In this document: positions 33,926 through 48,286 of the stretch, one piece after another
Layout of the letters: the number at the start of each line of letters is the position of its first letter
How positions within the stretch are numbered: the first letter of the stretch is position 1
DNA from: Odiellus spinosus
Lineage: Eukaryota; Arthropoda; Arachnida; Opiliones; Phalangiidae
Reading direction: 5' to 3'
Assembly: GCA_963920705.1 (NCBI GenBank)
Contig: OY987236.1
Span: forward strand, 7,426,190 to 7,490,189
DNA length: 64,000 nt
Program-made: the position numbers and the translations under genes
Notes under the pieces: generated by a model
Databases searched by the model: none
The model's input: only the letters and a program-made list of their open reading frames with translations
Told to the model about the DNA's origin: nothing

Positions 33926-35961
33926 GAAACAGAAAAATAAAATAAAGATAAAAAAAAATTATCTTGACTCTCTTCGCTACTTTGGCAATCTTAATTGTTC
34001 GCGTGTGACGTCATCGCCAAAAAACGAGGGTAGACGTAGTGTTGCGTGCTAAAATTTTCGATTTTTTTCAAGTGATAATTTTAATTTCAGTTTTAAATAA
34101 ACGTGTTTTTACTAAAGCTCAATAGATAAAATACATATAATTAAGATTTTTTTAATATAAATTAATATATTTTTAGGATTTTATATTTGTTTTATTTTAA
34201 AGGTGGGTTTTTAAAAAAATAATAATTTGTATATTTTTTATTCCTTTTGGACAACGAGGAAGTTAAATTATATAAATCAAAATAATTTTTTTCTAGAAAT
34301 TTCTGAACAGGAAATTTATTTTATAAATGTGATGCAAAAGTCCATATATTAGTTTTATATGCTAATTAACCAATTTGGCGAAGACCATTTTTTTTTAAAG
34401 GTCATTAGTTGAAATACATAATTTAGATATCCTTGAAAATATATTAATTTTATCTCTATTTTTTTAAACCAAATATTATTCGATTATTTTTAAATTAAAA
34501 ATTCTCCGCGATTCTACGTCATCAATATGGTCACTTGTATAGCCTACAGTTGATTCTCGCGCGTCTTGGCACGTGATAGTTTTTTTCGCGCGATCTTTTT
34601 CGTAAAAGTACTTACTCCAGAAACCCTATCTTTAATAGTATGATAAAACTAAAAATTTAATCCCTAAGCATTTGGAAAAAATGGTGATAGCCTCACTTTA
34701 AAAAGAAATTAATAAATTTTGGTACCAAGGCTTAAATTAGGTCTAAGAATAAATTCAATTTTCAACTTTAATTTTTTAATAATAATAATATCATTATAAT
34801 AATTAAAATAATTATTTATGTAGATAAGAAATAAAACTATATTAGGTGTCAAGGGTTAAATTAGATTATTATAAACTTAGTTAAAAGCATAATTAAAACT
34901 CATAATCAAGACCAATTTATTATAGAAGTAGTTTTTGAATACATATTATCTGTTTAAATTTCGCAAGATCCCCGATTTCAAACGGTGTAATAATATAAAC
35001 AAATTTATGGACGTGAATTAATTTATTATTTCTTTAAAATAGTTATAACGTAACCTTACTTAATGAGGTAATTAAATTAGGCTTAACGATATAAGTTTTT
35101 ATTGCACTTTTAAATATAAAAAAGTTGTTTACTTTTAAAATAATGTAGATTTCCACGTAAAATGAAAAAAATTCTCTTCTGAAAGTAAATCAAATTGCTT
35201 TTCAGAAATTGACGATATTATTTTTCAAGCTCTAAAGAAATAGTCAAATTCAGTTAAAGTTTTCAAAACTACTTTTAATCTTAATGAGAATTAACATTAT
35301 GTATTAATCCACCTTACTCTTTATCTATTTTCTAAACTTTTCGTGAGCTAAAATATAAACTAGGGATTTCTCTGTACATCTTATGCCTAACTTTCCTCTA
35401 AATCAATCGAAGATTGTATCAACTTAAGTGTTGAGCAAGTGTGAAAGTAAATCCAACTTTAAACTATATAGCGATGTACTACAGTTCTTCCAAGTTAACT
35501 TGTTAAATACATATTTACTTTACGCTTTTATCAACTTTATTTAATAGTGTGTATAAAGGCAAGCCAGGGTTTGTATAGTGTTTCACGCATTATTAGGTAT
35601 TTGAGATATCATTGGTTTGTGTAGGGCATCAACTTATGTACGTTAGATTTAAGATACAAGTCATTGTAAATATGTAGCGAGTATAAAGGTATGTTTCTAA
35701 GTTAACGAAATTAACACTGAAAATAAATAATCACTGCTGGTTAAAATCAGACCCTATTTTAATTACTTTAAAAGTTTATTAGATACCTTAAGTTAGATTA
35801 ACGCCGTTACACACTCGAATGCAATTATTTATAAAATATATAAACACCAATCAAGGGATAAAATATGAATAATTCTGGTCCCTGTTTCCAAGAACGTTTT
35901 GTGAAGATTTACTTCATACCTGCTCCACACTTAGTATGATCATAAATAATTCTAGAATTCT

Positions 35962-35994
<33 letters not shown>
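35962..35994 (+). repeat. (AG)n microsatellite
   Basis: Near-uninterrupted AG repeat of about 33 bases. A shorter AG run lies at 57869-57886. Confidence 0.95.
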
Positions 35995-36369
35995 TGTGGA
36001 AAGACTGTTTTCAAGGGAGAGTGTGAATGAAATTTTTAGTGTAAATTTAATTTAAAATTAACCGGGACTGTTTTCGATCATTTTAATTTCTCAAAGGAAG
36101 ATTTTTAGTATTTAATTATTCAATTATTTCAATTAGAAAATAATATTTGAAACTTTTTAGGCTTACCACTGGGGTTATATTATAACGAACTGGGTTCCCG
36201 TCCAATCAGAGGCTAGAGTCTATCTCGCGATGTTGTAGAATAGAGAATAGATTGAGATAGTAGGAGTCTGAATATAGTGGAGCTTTTATTTTTAGAGATT
36301 TAGTTGGTGTATTAACCTGGTCTTTCCGTCAATTTAGTACAAGAAAAGCTTATAAATTATAGAAATATT

Positions 36370-36700
36370 CATGTTTGCGCTAAGCCTAATTTTGAAATTG
36401 TAGAAAAACAAATTCATGATTGCGCTAAGCCTAATTTTGAAATTGTAGAAATAAATGGTCATGAAGCCTAATTTTGAAACTGTAAAAATAAATGGTCATG
36501 TTTGCGCTAAGCCTAGTTTTGAAATTGTAGAAATAAATGGTCATGAAGCCTAATTTTGAAACTGTAGAAATAAATGGTCATGTTTGCGCTAAGCCTAATT
36601 TTGAAACTGTAGAAATAAATGGCCATGTTTGCGCTAAGCCTAATTTTGAAACTGTAGAAATAAATGGTCATGTTTGCGCTAAGCCTAATTTTGAAATTTT
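36370..36700 (+). repeat. 45-bp minisatellite with GCTAAGCCTAATTTTGAAA
   Basis: About eight copies of a 45-bp unit; two copies lack the 8-base GTTTGCGC segment. The 77-codon reading frame over the last copies (36537-36770) exists because 45 is a multiple of three; it is not considered a gene. Confidence 0.92.
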
Positions 36701-37331
36701 AGAGATGGAAATTGAAAAAGGGCGCGAGCAATTTATTATTATATCTATAGGATTTTGCATATTAATGTAATTTGGAATAAATTAGTTATATTTCATCTTC
36801 CCTATTGAGCCCTGGTTTTTGGGGAAAAATTGTATCTAAGGGGGTGTATTATTTCTTCCCCTTATATTTTTATCCAAGGGGGAATCCTCAAGGGGGAGGG
36901 GGTACATAACGGAGTTCTTGCACTATAGTGATAGTCATCTTTAACTTTCAACGAGTACAAATCTAGGTACTTTATTATCGTTATGGTTTAGTATCTTAGA
37001 ATTAAAAGCTAGTTTGGTTTAGTAAGTGCTGAAAACTCCAACAGATTTTGCATATAGCGTAATGATTTTTTTCAAACTGTAGTTTAGTGCTAGGCGGATA
37101 AATACTTAATGTAAATCTTCATAAGAGATATAAGTAGTTTAGCAAATTACTCGTGGTTTTCAGTATATAAACGTAAAAGAGGACAAAAACATTTTGCCTT
37201 GAGCGAGTAATGAAAATCAGTTGCCAAAAGTTGAATATACATTTTTTCACGATCGAGTTTTTTTGTTATTTTCATTTTTGTATTTTTGAATACCTCATTA
37301 TTTCTCTTATTTTTATTATTAGCATTAATAA

Positions 37332-37580
37332 TTGAAATTATTCTTTATTTTCAATCTATATAAAAAATTACCGATATTTTTGTTTAATTAATACAATAAT
37401 TATGCAAATTTGACCGATAATTTAAATATTTTCAATTAAAATCTTAAATTTGTATTTATATTTGAAATTATTCTTTATTTTCAATCTATATAAAAAATTT
37501 ACTAATTCTATTGTTTAATTAATACAATAATTATGCAAATTTGACCGATTATTTAAATATTTTCAATTAAAAGTTTAAAT
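37332..37580 (+). repeat. 130-bp tandem duplication
   Basis: TTGAAATTATTCTTTATTTT recurs at 37332 and 37462, and the following roughly 115 bases match closely. Confidence 0.88.
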
Positions 37581-38658
37581 TAAGTTAAGATTTATTATTG
37601 GAAATTATATAATTTCAATATATAATTTATCAATAGTTTTCGTTAATTATTACAATTATTCAAAGACCTATTATTTAAATATTTTCCATTTAAAAGCATA
37701 AATCAAAATTAATTTTTTATTATTTCAAATAATAATGCAAACTTGATCTATAATTTAAATATTTTTAATTATGTTTATTATTTTCTATTAATATTTGAAA
37801 TTAAGATTTATTTTCTTTGTCAAGGCAATTAATACATTAACAACGCGAATTTGACCTATTAAATAAGGTTTAATTAAATTAAGTGTTTAAATTAAGTTAA
37901 AACCCAAATTTTATTTTCTAAATAACGATTAGATGAATCGTGGTTTATTTTTATATTAATTTTTTTTTTTAGAATTATCCGTAGATGTAAATTAGTTTTA
38001 TGTTAATTTGGTCTACTCATTATATTCTAAATTAACCAAATATTTAAACAATTAATGTTGGGTAGATTTTGAGAAACTTTAATTTTACTAGAATTATAAT
38101 CAAATCATTGTAACAACGTGACATCACTTGTCACAAGCCAACTTACAACTACCTGAAAATAAACTGATATTTTAGGCTTAACAATAATCACTCCCCCTTA
38201 TCTTTCGGTATATGATAGTAATTTTATTAACAACTTATATATAGACAACTTTAACAACAAAACAAGGCCTACGGGCTTCGACTACAATATCACGTATTTT
38301 TAATACAAAATTATAACCATTTAATTCTAGGATTTTAAAAGAAAAATGAAAAAATTTAGGAATTTATTTCCTGGTAAATTTCAATTAATTTAGTTCAAAA
38401 AGAGCTCGAAGGTATTTTAAAAATTATAGCACGTATTTTATGCATTAATTCTGCCTAATTTTAATTTAAAAATCTAATTCCATATCTAAATGACCCGTAA
38501 TATCTGAAATTTGCATATTGTTTGAAATGATTTAGTTTCAAAATTTGTGTTAGGACATTAATACACGAAATAATTTTAGTTTATTAGAATGATAATAGCT
38601 GGGGTAGAAGGGTGCTAGTGTACGTGACACCAATATTGGGGATTCTTTTTGGCTTTGT

Positions 38659-38832
38659 TTCACTTGATCGACCCCCAAATGTTCGACTAGGATGTTTTCC
38701 AATTGATCGACTCCCAGATGATCGACTAGCGTTTTTTCCAATTGATCAACTGATCGATAATTTCTTAGGTATAAGGTTGGGTTAGTTTTTTAACTAGATT
38801 TATTTCTGTCGAAAATTTGGGAGTCGATCAAG
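38659..38832. mobile_element. Inverted-repeat element with TTGATCGACCCCCAAAT ends
   Basis: CTTGATCGACCCCCAAATG at the left and ATTTGGGAGTCGATCAAG at the right are inverted with one central mismatch, about 175 bp end to end. Inside, a 43-bp stretch with TTTTCCAATTGATCGAC is duplicated. MITE-like. Confidence 0.6.
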
Positions 38833-41529
38833 CTGAAAAACATAAAAACCTACAATGACGTATTCTGTAATGAACGAGCCGATTGGCTAGTGACTGGGAC
38901 CAAAATATTAAATGTTTTTAAATGTGTTCTTCCTTTTAAAACGCATTTTTTATCTGGGATGTTCTACATTAAATACTAGTTAGTAATTAAATTATAATAT
39001 TAATTATGATAATATATAAATTAATCCTAAAATAATGATTTTTTTTATTATTTTTTAAATATTTATTCGTGTTTTTCAAAATGTGTTCTTTTATTTCACA
39101 CTTAATTATTTTTTAATGCCTTTAGCTTTAATTAACTACTACTAATAATAGTGATTTTTGGATGCCTTTAATTCGATATTAACTAGTAATAATATTAATT
39201 ATATTGATATAAAATGAATATTCCAAAAATATTCATTCTCGATTCGTGTTCTAAATAAATTTACCCCTCTAATTATCTGGAAAAAAAATCAATATTCCCT
39301 ATCAACCTTTTATATTTACATACATTTGCCCCTCCCTTTCCTCTAATTGGGAATCAATTTCGTTCAATTTTATTGTAGGGTCGTGAAAAAACCTTTCGTG
39401 GTAGGGTTAGGAAAGCTTTAGATCATCTAGAAGTCTAAGCGTAATAATATATTTCTAGCTCAGGTCGGTGCGAAAGATGGGACTCTTTTCTTAATAAAGA
39501 TTGATATTGCTCATCCTCTGATTCTTCTCCCCTCTTTTTGGTGTCGTGTCTCTATGCTCTCTTGGCGCGTGCTGGTATTGTATTGGCTTAAATCGTTTTA
39601 CCCCTATTAATGTCGAAATGGACCCGTCCCATTTTCCCCTCGGCTCGCTTCCATTTGGTATCCTTGGAAACCATTTTCCACCCCTTATCTCTCCCCCCCC
39701 CACATTATCCACCCTCCATCCCAATACCTCCCTTCTTGTAAACATATATAGCCCACCCCCCGCAAATCTAGTCATTTCTGCTCGCTATGGTAATTTTTAG
39801 CGTGGGATATCACGTGATTATCATATATAAATTTTTAAATTAATTATAAATTTACTTTTAATACGAGTTAATGATAATTATAGATTTAAACGTGTTATAG
39901 TATCGTTAAAATTAATTTATATAATCTTTAATTGCAGTATATTAACAAAGTTGCCCCTAACTAAGCCTAATTCTATTTTAATACCAATAGAATCATTGAT
40001 AAAAAGAGACAAATTCTGCAGCTAATCAAAGATAAAGCGCGAGTTTTGATTAGATTTTGAATTTCTTCCATTTTTACCTGCTCGAGAATGGAATTAGCTA
40101 GGCTTAGTGGACGCAAATCTAAACTTTATATCGATCTTAATCGATTGAAATATGTTACTCGTCTTCATTATACCTTTAATACCGAAGATATTAAACCAAA
40201 ACTTTATTTTTCTGTTTTACCGATATTGATTTTCGAATTTATTCGCTTAAATATAATGACAGGTATTTAAAAATAACTTGATTAATCGTATTTACATTTT
40301 ACGTGAATTATTTATATATTATTAAATATATATTATGATATTGTTATAACAATATAAAATAAAATTCATTATTTAGTATGAACAGAAGTAGATAAGTCGA
40401 GATACGTTAATGTTTTAGTTATGTAATGAGTGTCTGATCAAATTTGCCAATATGCAGTAACTTCGCTAAAGATAATTTAAAATTATTTTACGCTTTTTCT
40501 CTCGCGACTGTGTAGACCTGTAAGTTATTCTGGAATGTAAGGAAAGCTAAAAACATACTAAATATTTAATTATTTACGAATTAAATTAAATTTTATTATT
40601 TAATATGATTAAAAATTCATAATACCACTTTTACATAATGTTTCCATTTCTCCCAAGGTTATAACTTCTCCAAAAAACTTGTAGTAATATTTCACCCAAT
40701 CCGTAAATTAGTTTAGAATGGGAGAAATTGGAATTGGGTGAACTTTTTGGGGGGAATTTGGTGAAAACCGATCAATTGGGTGTACCCCATTATGATTATT
40801 ACCGCGAGCATAATATACCAGCTATTAAATTTGTTTTTTTCGCTTATTTTCATCCCGAAAAATATCTGTAATGATAAAAAAGCATCATGAACAGAAGATG
40901 TCAATTTAAAAAAAATTCTTGCTTCTGGTTCGTTGGTTTTTTAGGGGTTTAATTTAGTGTTACAAAGAGTATAAGATAGAATAGTGTCTTCGTATTTTTA
41001 AGTATTAGAAGGTAAAGTTTTTTTCTTTTCGCGGTAATGGCAAAAAACTCGGGGATTTCAGACCTCTTCAAACAAGACTTCTTACCTCCTTGCTAAGAAA
41101 AAGGCTTAGAGAAAAAAAAAAATTCTCCCAAGAAAAAAAATTACATAGAATCCTAAAATAGATTTTTCCGTTTCGAAAAATCTAAAGAGACTCGGCTAGA
41201 AATATTTTTTCATTTTATTTTATACATATTATAGAAATATAGATGCGCGTATATCTACTTTAAAATCTTGCTGCTTGAAAATAAAAAGAATTTAATAATT
41301 TATTAGTATATTTAAATGTCGAATTTTTTTTATTTTCAATATCGTTTTATTACAAAAAATATACTTAGAAATTTAAATTGAATCTTATGAAATATTTCAA
41401 AATACGACGGATTTTTTAAATTTGAATATCATACTTAAAAATGATGCTTTTACCTTAATTTATTTAATATTTAGAATTAAATCTTAATTTAAATCTTTTA
41501 ATTTATGAAACAAATTGAATCTTTTAATT

Positions 41530-42015
41530 TATAAATCCAATTAAATCTTATAATTTATGAATCCAATTAAATCTTTAATTTATGAAACAAATTAAATGTT
41601 TTAATTTACGCGCAAATTAAATCTTTAATTTATGCGCAAATTAAATCTTTAATTTATGCGCAAATTAAATCTTTAATTTATGCGCAAATTAAATCTTTAA
41701 TTTATGCGCAAATTAAATCTTTAATTTATGCGCAAATTAAATCTTTAATTTATGCGCAAATTAAATCTTTAATTTATGCGCAAATTAAATCTTTAATTTA
41801 TGCGCAAATTAAATCTTTAATTTATGCGTAAATTAAATCTTTAATTTATGCGCAAATTAAATCTTTAATTTATGCGCAAATTAAATCTTTAATTTATGCG
41901 CAAATTAAATCTTTAATTTATGCGCAAATTAAACCTTTAATTTATGCGCAAATTAAACCTTTAATTTATGCGCAAATTAAATCTTTAATTTGTGCGCAAA
42001 TGAAATCTATAATTT
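41530..42015 (+). repeat. 24-bp minisatellite (TTAAATCTTTAATTTATGCG)
   Basis: About 20 copies of a 24-bp unit, nearly perfect at 41600-41980 and more variable at the left edge, where ATGAA replaces ATGCG. Confidence 0.95.
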
Positions 42016-43414
42016 ACGCACAAATAAAAAAATATGAAACCAATTTAATAATTAAATTAAACTAATTACTAAAAGCATGCTAAAGGTTTACTAAAGTTGC
42101 TACTAAAAGTTTTTCGGTAATCGAATAATTTAAACGTGTGGAAATTTAACTTTTACAAATTTATTAAATATGAAATAAATAACTATAATTTAAAAGAAAC
42201 CTTAAATTTCACATCACGATTAGCCGTTCATTTTTATTACAATTTCGGTCGAAGTCAAATAATCAGAGCATAAAATCTGGAGGCCTTAACATTCAAATTT
42301 AAATAATTTTGCTTCCATTTGTGTTTAAAAATGATATAAATCTTGATATAAACTATAATAATTTTTCTAAAAGGTTAGGCTTAACTATAAAATGCTTGTA
42401 ATGTAAAAACGCAAATTTTATTTCCTTTGGACCTCCCGCTCGTAGTCCCGATGGGCTTTTGTTTACTAATGCAGTCAATCTGAAAGAGAACCTATTTTTA
42501 GTTTTATCTTAGGCAACTAATAGCTCTTATAGTTAAATTCAATTCTAGTCTTTAGTTCGTACAAAACTTAGGGTCTCCTATATTTCAAATGAAACCAAAT
42601 AAGAGATAAAGGCCACATAACCCCGAACGTGCTACAAACCAAAAGTGAAATTTATTATTGACATTATCAGTTTAAGTCTTGAGCGTGTATGAAACTAAAG
42701 TTACGTTCAATATTTCATAACCTAAATTATAGAGATGCTAAGGAAAGTAAGCTTTGTTCTAACTGCAAACTTATCCTGATGGATTGGGGAAAATTCGGAA
42801 TGGGTTTGGAAAGACCGAAAGAGAATGGGGAGGGCCGGAAATTGGAATAAACAAGCTGCTCCTATTATTATTATTATTATTATTAGATTTGTAGTAGTAG
42901 AGATACAGGCGCCATCTAGCTAATATGATTTTAATATAATTAAAAAAAATATTTGGTCATTTTGGTTGAAAATAGAATGTATCTCTATGCTTGGACGCTC
43001 TAGTGATGATGGAAAAAAAAATATATGTCTTAGTTTTATATTAGATAAAGAATAATGATGTTTATGTTCGTTTTAAAATTCTAAAGAACTAAAATTAAAT
43101 ATCGTAGATTTGATTAATTTTAAAATTAAAGGGGGAGTGAAAAGTAAAATTCAATTGTTTCTAATTAGCGGTTTATCTTTAATTATTGAAGTGAAAATGA
43201 ATACGAACATATTATTATTTCTATTCGATTACGAGCATTAAAATATGCATGATAATCTTATTAAAACTCACTCAGATTTTATATTTAATTATCAAAGTTG
43301 CCGTGTGAGAAACCGCTAAGCCTAACTTCATTTTCATACTGGTGAAAATTTCAACTAATCAATGGGCTTATTTAAAACCCTCGGGTCCTTTAGGGTTCAA
43401 TTGAAGCGCTTGAA

Positions 43415-43784
43415 ATATTTTAAAGGGATGGTGGAGAGAAAAATTAAGTGATTTTTTTTGCGTAGTACCCATATTAATTCAATTACAAGAAGAACCTTCG
43501 ACTAATCAGAAGACGTTCCACCTTTGGCGTCACGTGCTGCGGCACTCTCTTTTAATCATTCTTTAAGTTTTTTCACGCGCACAATCGTGCGTACACGAGC
43601 GCGTGTCCCGTTACTTTTATGAAACAAAGGTTGGGAGTCTTTTGATTGGTCGGAGGTTCTTCTTTTAACTGTCTCTGAATCTTCAAAGACCTTTCTCGAT
43701 AGTTTTATTAGGCGAATAAATCTTCTTAAGAGTGGAATCGATAAAAAATCACGTCATTTTACTCTCCACCCTCCCTTTAAGACG
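43415..43784. mobile_element. TTAAAGGG fold-back element, about 370 bp
   Basis: Starts TTTTAAAGGGATGGTGGAGAG and ends CTCTCCACCCTCCCTTTAA variants in inverted orientation. Inner pairs include AAGAAGAACCTTCGACTAAT with its diverged partner near 43650. The centre is CpG-rich and carries GCGTCACGTGCTGCGG. Confidence 0.8.
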
Positions 43785-44264
43785 CACCTTGATTAGCAAC
43801 AATTATTCATTCGTATTCATGTTTTTTTACGAATGAATGCGATTAATGAGAAACCTTTGCGAGTTTAAATAATTTTAATTAACATTTAATCGCTCGTAAT
43901 CGATTAAAAATAATATGTTCATTAACTTCATTATCCTTTTAATGAAAGACTCTAGTCTTAAGATGATAGGCTTTCAATTTAATGTAGTTTTAGGCCCATC
44001 TGAAATTTTATTGGTTGGACATAATATTAGCTTTTTGGATTCAGTATATGCGCATCAGAAAATCAATATTTTATCGTCGCTAACTTATACGACCTTTTTT
44101 ATTTAATATATTTCACGATGACGTCATATTGCGGCTTTTGTGCTAAGAATATTAACTAAAATTTAAGAAAAATAATTAGTTACTTTGACGTTTAAATTTT
44201 TCAAAATTTCAACTTCGTGTGAATAAAATTAATTGTTATAAAGAGAGGTCACGTGTTGCAAGGC

Positions 44265-44440
44265 TCTCTTTAAAGAGAGAATGGAACCTAACAACAGATG
44301 ATTTTTTAATCGATTATTATTCTATAATATCCTATTTCATTCGACTTATTTTTGAGCCAATGAAAATGTCAGCTTTCGTGTCGTATCCGGCTATTAAAAT
44401 CGATATTGTTCCAGAAAATATAGAACGTCGCGAGTAATAA
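44265..44440 (+). mobile_element. Partial TTAAAGGG-family copy
   Basis: CCTAACAACAGATGATTTTT followed by AATCGATTATT resembles the left arm at 19612-19645. Only one arm is recognisable. Confidence 0.45.
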
Positions 44441-45104
44441 AACTTCAATTTACGAATAAATCCCATTTTGAGGGGAAAAAAAATCTTATCTCTAGAGATA
44501 AAAACCGAAAATTCAATTTGTATTTCTAAGTGAAAAATTATATTACAATATATAAAGATAAAGATGAAGTTAGAAAGCTTAGAGGTTAGTTTCCTGTATT
44601 TCAGTTTTCAAATTCTAATTCGCAGTAGAATTTTGACGTCGGCTTTTTTTGCCTTAGGGTTAAAATCGAAAATTGCTGTGGTTATTTTTTATTTAATTTT
44701 TTTTTTTTTCAAAGAAGATAATAGCCGTAAATTATAGATAAAAATAAATTATTTATAATTTTACACAATTAAAATTTTAATAGCTGTTAAATTCCATTTT
44801 TAGAAAGAAAAAAATTTAGAAAATCAATACATTTTTTATTCAAAACGACTAAATTATATTTTCCCTATAAAATTAATTTTATTTTAATCTCCTAATTAGC
44901 TTAAAAGTGACTAGTCACAAGTGTTGAGTAATATTTAGTAATTTACCGTATATTTTTTATTTTTAAATTCAATTATTTTAATTTTAATTGATGTTAATTT
45001 GTACTCAGGATGATCGAAATTAAATATATGCATTCCAAACATTAATCATATTATGAATTTTGATTTTTAAATTAATACAAATTTATTATAAATTATGGTT
45101 AAAT

Positions 45105-45395
45105 TAATATACTTATTATTAAAATTATTATCCATGATTAAAAAAAAGTTTTTGAGGTTTTAAAACCTTAAATAAAAAATAATTTAAATAATCAAATCAA
45201 TGCAGACCAAACATATTTTATAATAATTAAATATTTTATCCATGATTAAAAATAAATTTAATTAAATTTTATTTAAGAAATAATGTTTTTGAGGTTTTAA
45301 AACTATGAAGTATCGTTCTCTTAAATAAAAGATAATTAAATATGTTTAAATAATCAAATTAATGTAAACCAATCTTTTTTAATAATTAAATATTA
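45105..45395 (+). repeat. Imperfect tandem duplication
   Basis: TCCATGATTAAAAA at 45131 and 45239 is followed in both cases by TTTTTGAGGTTTTAAAAC and ATAATCAAAT. The second copy has inserted bases. Confidence 0.8.
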
Positions 45396-48286
45396 ATACT
45401 AGTTTATAATTTTAATTTAATCTCAGTTGGGTAATCCCCCGAATACGCCCAAAGGAGGTTGGGGCAAACTTGGGTTTACAAGGATTGGAGTAAAATATAT
45501 ATTCCTATATAAGGTTTTCGTGTCAATATTATTCACCTTCGAATCCCATTTTGAGCCCCCACAGATTTTTTACCCCCTTCTCGGGGGTACATCACAGTTT
45601 TATCATGAGTTTTATTGATCTAGAAGAACAGGGGGCTTAAACCCCTCTCAATTTCCGACCCCCTTTTTTTTGTTACCCCTCTTTTCCGCCTCCACATCTC
45701 CCATTGGTCCTGTTAGTCCCTTTATATATAGACGAGAAATATAAGGCTTGTGCAATTTAGCTCCTGTAGATAAATTGGTATAAAGCGGGTGCTGCTTGCC
45801 TCGCTTTTGGCAGAGTAGCATTGTAAAGAAGGGGGAGAGAGGGGTTAGCTGATCTTATTCCTTAACTCGTAACCTTTTTGTCAAAATTACGTAACTTAAG
45901 ATACCATATTTTTAGCTCCAAGTTTCCCTTTAACATTTAATTTTAACATTTAAATGTACTTGTAATAAAATTCTAGAGAAAAAGTTGAATCTAAATGTTT
46001 AGGTGATTTAAAATTAAATTTAAATTAAATAATATAAACAATATTTGGGATTATTCTAATATTTCGTCATCATCTTTAGAAATGAGTCATGTTATTTGTT
46101 TTGATATCATTTGCAAAACTCAAAATTGATTATTTTTATTTATACTTCCTTTTGAATCTAAGGTGTGGGGGGGGGGGGAAATAACCCCAGGTTTTGCTCC
46201 TTATCTCTCGAGCTTTACCCTCTTGTACCCTTATAACTTTTATGGCGGGAAATATTTGGCGCGTGATTCTTTTTGTTAAGATCTCTTTGTATTAAATAAT
46301 GTAAGCAACTATGGTGTGTAAATCACGTGAGTTTTCAAGACTATTTTTATAACCAGGTGGTTCAACATTTTGTATCCATCCGCATAGCTTTTGTTTTATA
46401 ACCTGATTGCGAACAGTTAAAGATATAAGTCAGGATGAACAATCAATGGAATTATCCTGAAATTAAATTTATTATATAACAAAAACTTTATAAATTAACT
46501 CCTAAGAATTTTATTAATTAGAAATGAGGGTTACATTGCCTCTGTAATGTAACTTCCCATTTAAGCTATATTGGGCCTAATTTTTATAAGCTTCTAGTAT
46601 AAGTACTAGACAACCAAAGGCTACTACCTAGCTATATCAGCCAATCATCGCAATCCCCAGTAACTCTTTAAGTAAGAGTGCACTCTTCAAATTTTGAATG
46701 AAATTTACACCAAACTAATAATTTTATATATAACAATTTAATATTACATTTTTGGTTATTATTTTAATATTAAATGTTTCCTAACTTGTTTTATGCCTTT
46801 AAATCTCAAAATTATGAAACAATATTGTGTTTTGAAGTCTATATTTTAATATTTAATTCTATGCAAATGAAGTTTGGTTTAAATTTAAATTATATTAAAA
46901 TTTTGAGGACAGAGGAATATTTTTAATAAAGCCAGATTGTAACTGAGACATAAATTCACTTTTAATGAAACCAAAATTGTATAGAAATTACAGATATAAG
47001 GTTTAGACATTTGAAACACGCATATATAAGGATTTAAGGATAAAATAAAAATAAGTTTTATTTCTTTTAAATCCTAGTTGAAATCACGGTAGTAATTTGC
47101 ATAAATTGAATTATCTTTTATTTAAAAAAAAAATTGAATAAATAATAGAAATAATATACACCGTTATCTACAAACTTCGAAAAACTCTTAAAACCTTTTT
47201 TTACTTGAAAAAAAACATGATTTTTTTCACCGTAGTAGTATTTAGAGCGGAACTAATAGTTAAATATTTTTATTTTAGGTTAAACCTAAATCAATTTTAA
47301 TTTTTTTATAATATACTAGTTTATATAGTGTTTAATATTAATCAAGAGAAATATCTATTTTGAATATGACATGTCAAACAACAAATATCTCGTGATATTA
47401 AAATATAGATTAAATTTATTTTTTTCTTTTCTATTTCCATATCGGCCAACGCCTCTTTAAATAATTTATCACCATAAGGGTTTAGCGGGTTTTAAACCTT
47501 ATCTACAACTATATTATATGGATTGCGCAAAGTCTAGGGAATACCTTTGGTAGTGGTTTAAACTAAAACTGATCTCGACTTTTATAATTTCATAAATATA
47601 TCTCGTGTGGATAATATGGTTTCGAGGTCAAATCTCGCTTCGGGGCCTCTGTTAATTTTTCACGTTAACAATGTATTGTATAAATTATAAATTTCGGTTA
47701 ACGGTGCGAAGGTGGGGGGAGAATTGTTTGGGGAGAAAGACTGTAAAGTAAAATGAAACCACATTGTTAGGTTTAATAAAAAAATAAATTTAATCGTCAC
47801 ATCGCGAATGAAATGAACGAAGTTTCCGGTTATGTAATTTAAGATTTTGCATTTTATGGTGAAATTCTTATTAAGGGATATATTATATTACTAAATAGGT
47901 CTGTTATTTGTACAAAATTGTATATATATTTATGATTAATTAAGATTTTAGCTAGAAATATATAATTTATTCCTTTTAAATAATAACTAAATATTAAATT
48001 TATATTTTAATTAAGGTAAAATTATTTTTATTTTAAATTTAACATAAATTTAAAATAAAATTCAATTATTTCAATTTAAAGTTTAAAATCTGGTTTCCCT
48101 TCAACTTTTAAATAACAATTAAAGATTAAATTTAAATAAAACTAATAATTCCTTCATAATTAATTATTTTAACGTGAAAATGAAAGAAATAGTAAATTTA
48201 ATTATTTCCATATAAAATTTAATTTGACTTTTCTTTAACTTTATCTATAATTTTAATTTTACTAATTTTAAATATTGGAAATAAAT

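Noticed and set aside
36537..36770. 77-codon frame with a 15-residue peptide repeat
   Set aside because: Follows directly from the 45-bp minisatellite; the frame is lost in copies lacking 8 bases.
39546..39800. 84-codon Pro/Ser-rich plus-strand frame and its minus-strand partner
   Set aside because: C/T-rich low-complexity tract; similar pyrimidine-rich tracts at 21560, 45640 and 54420 have stops in all frames.
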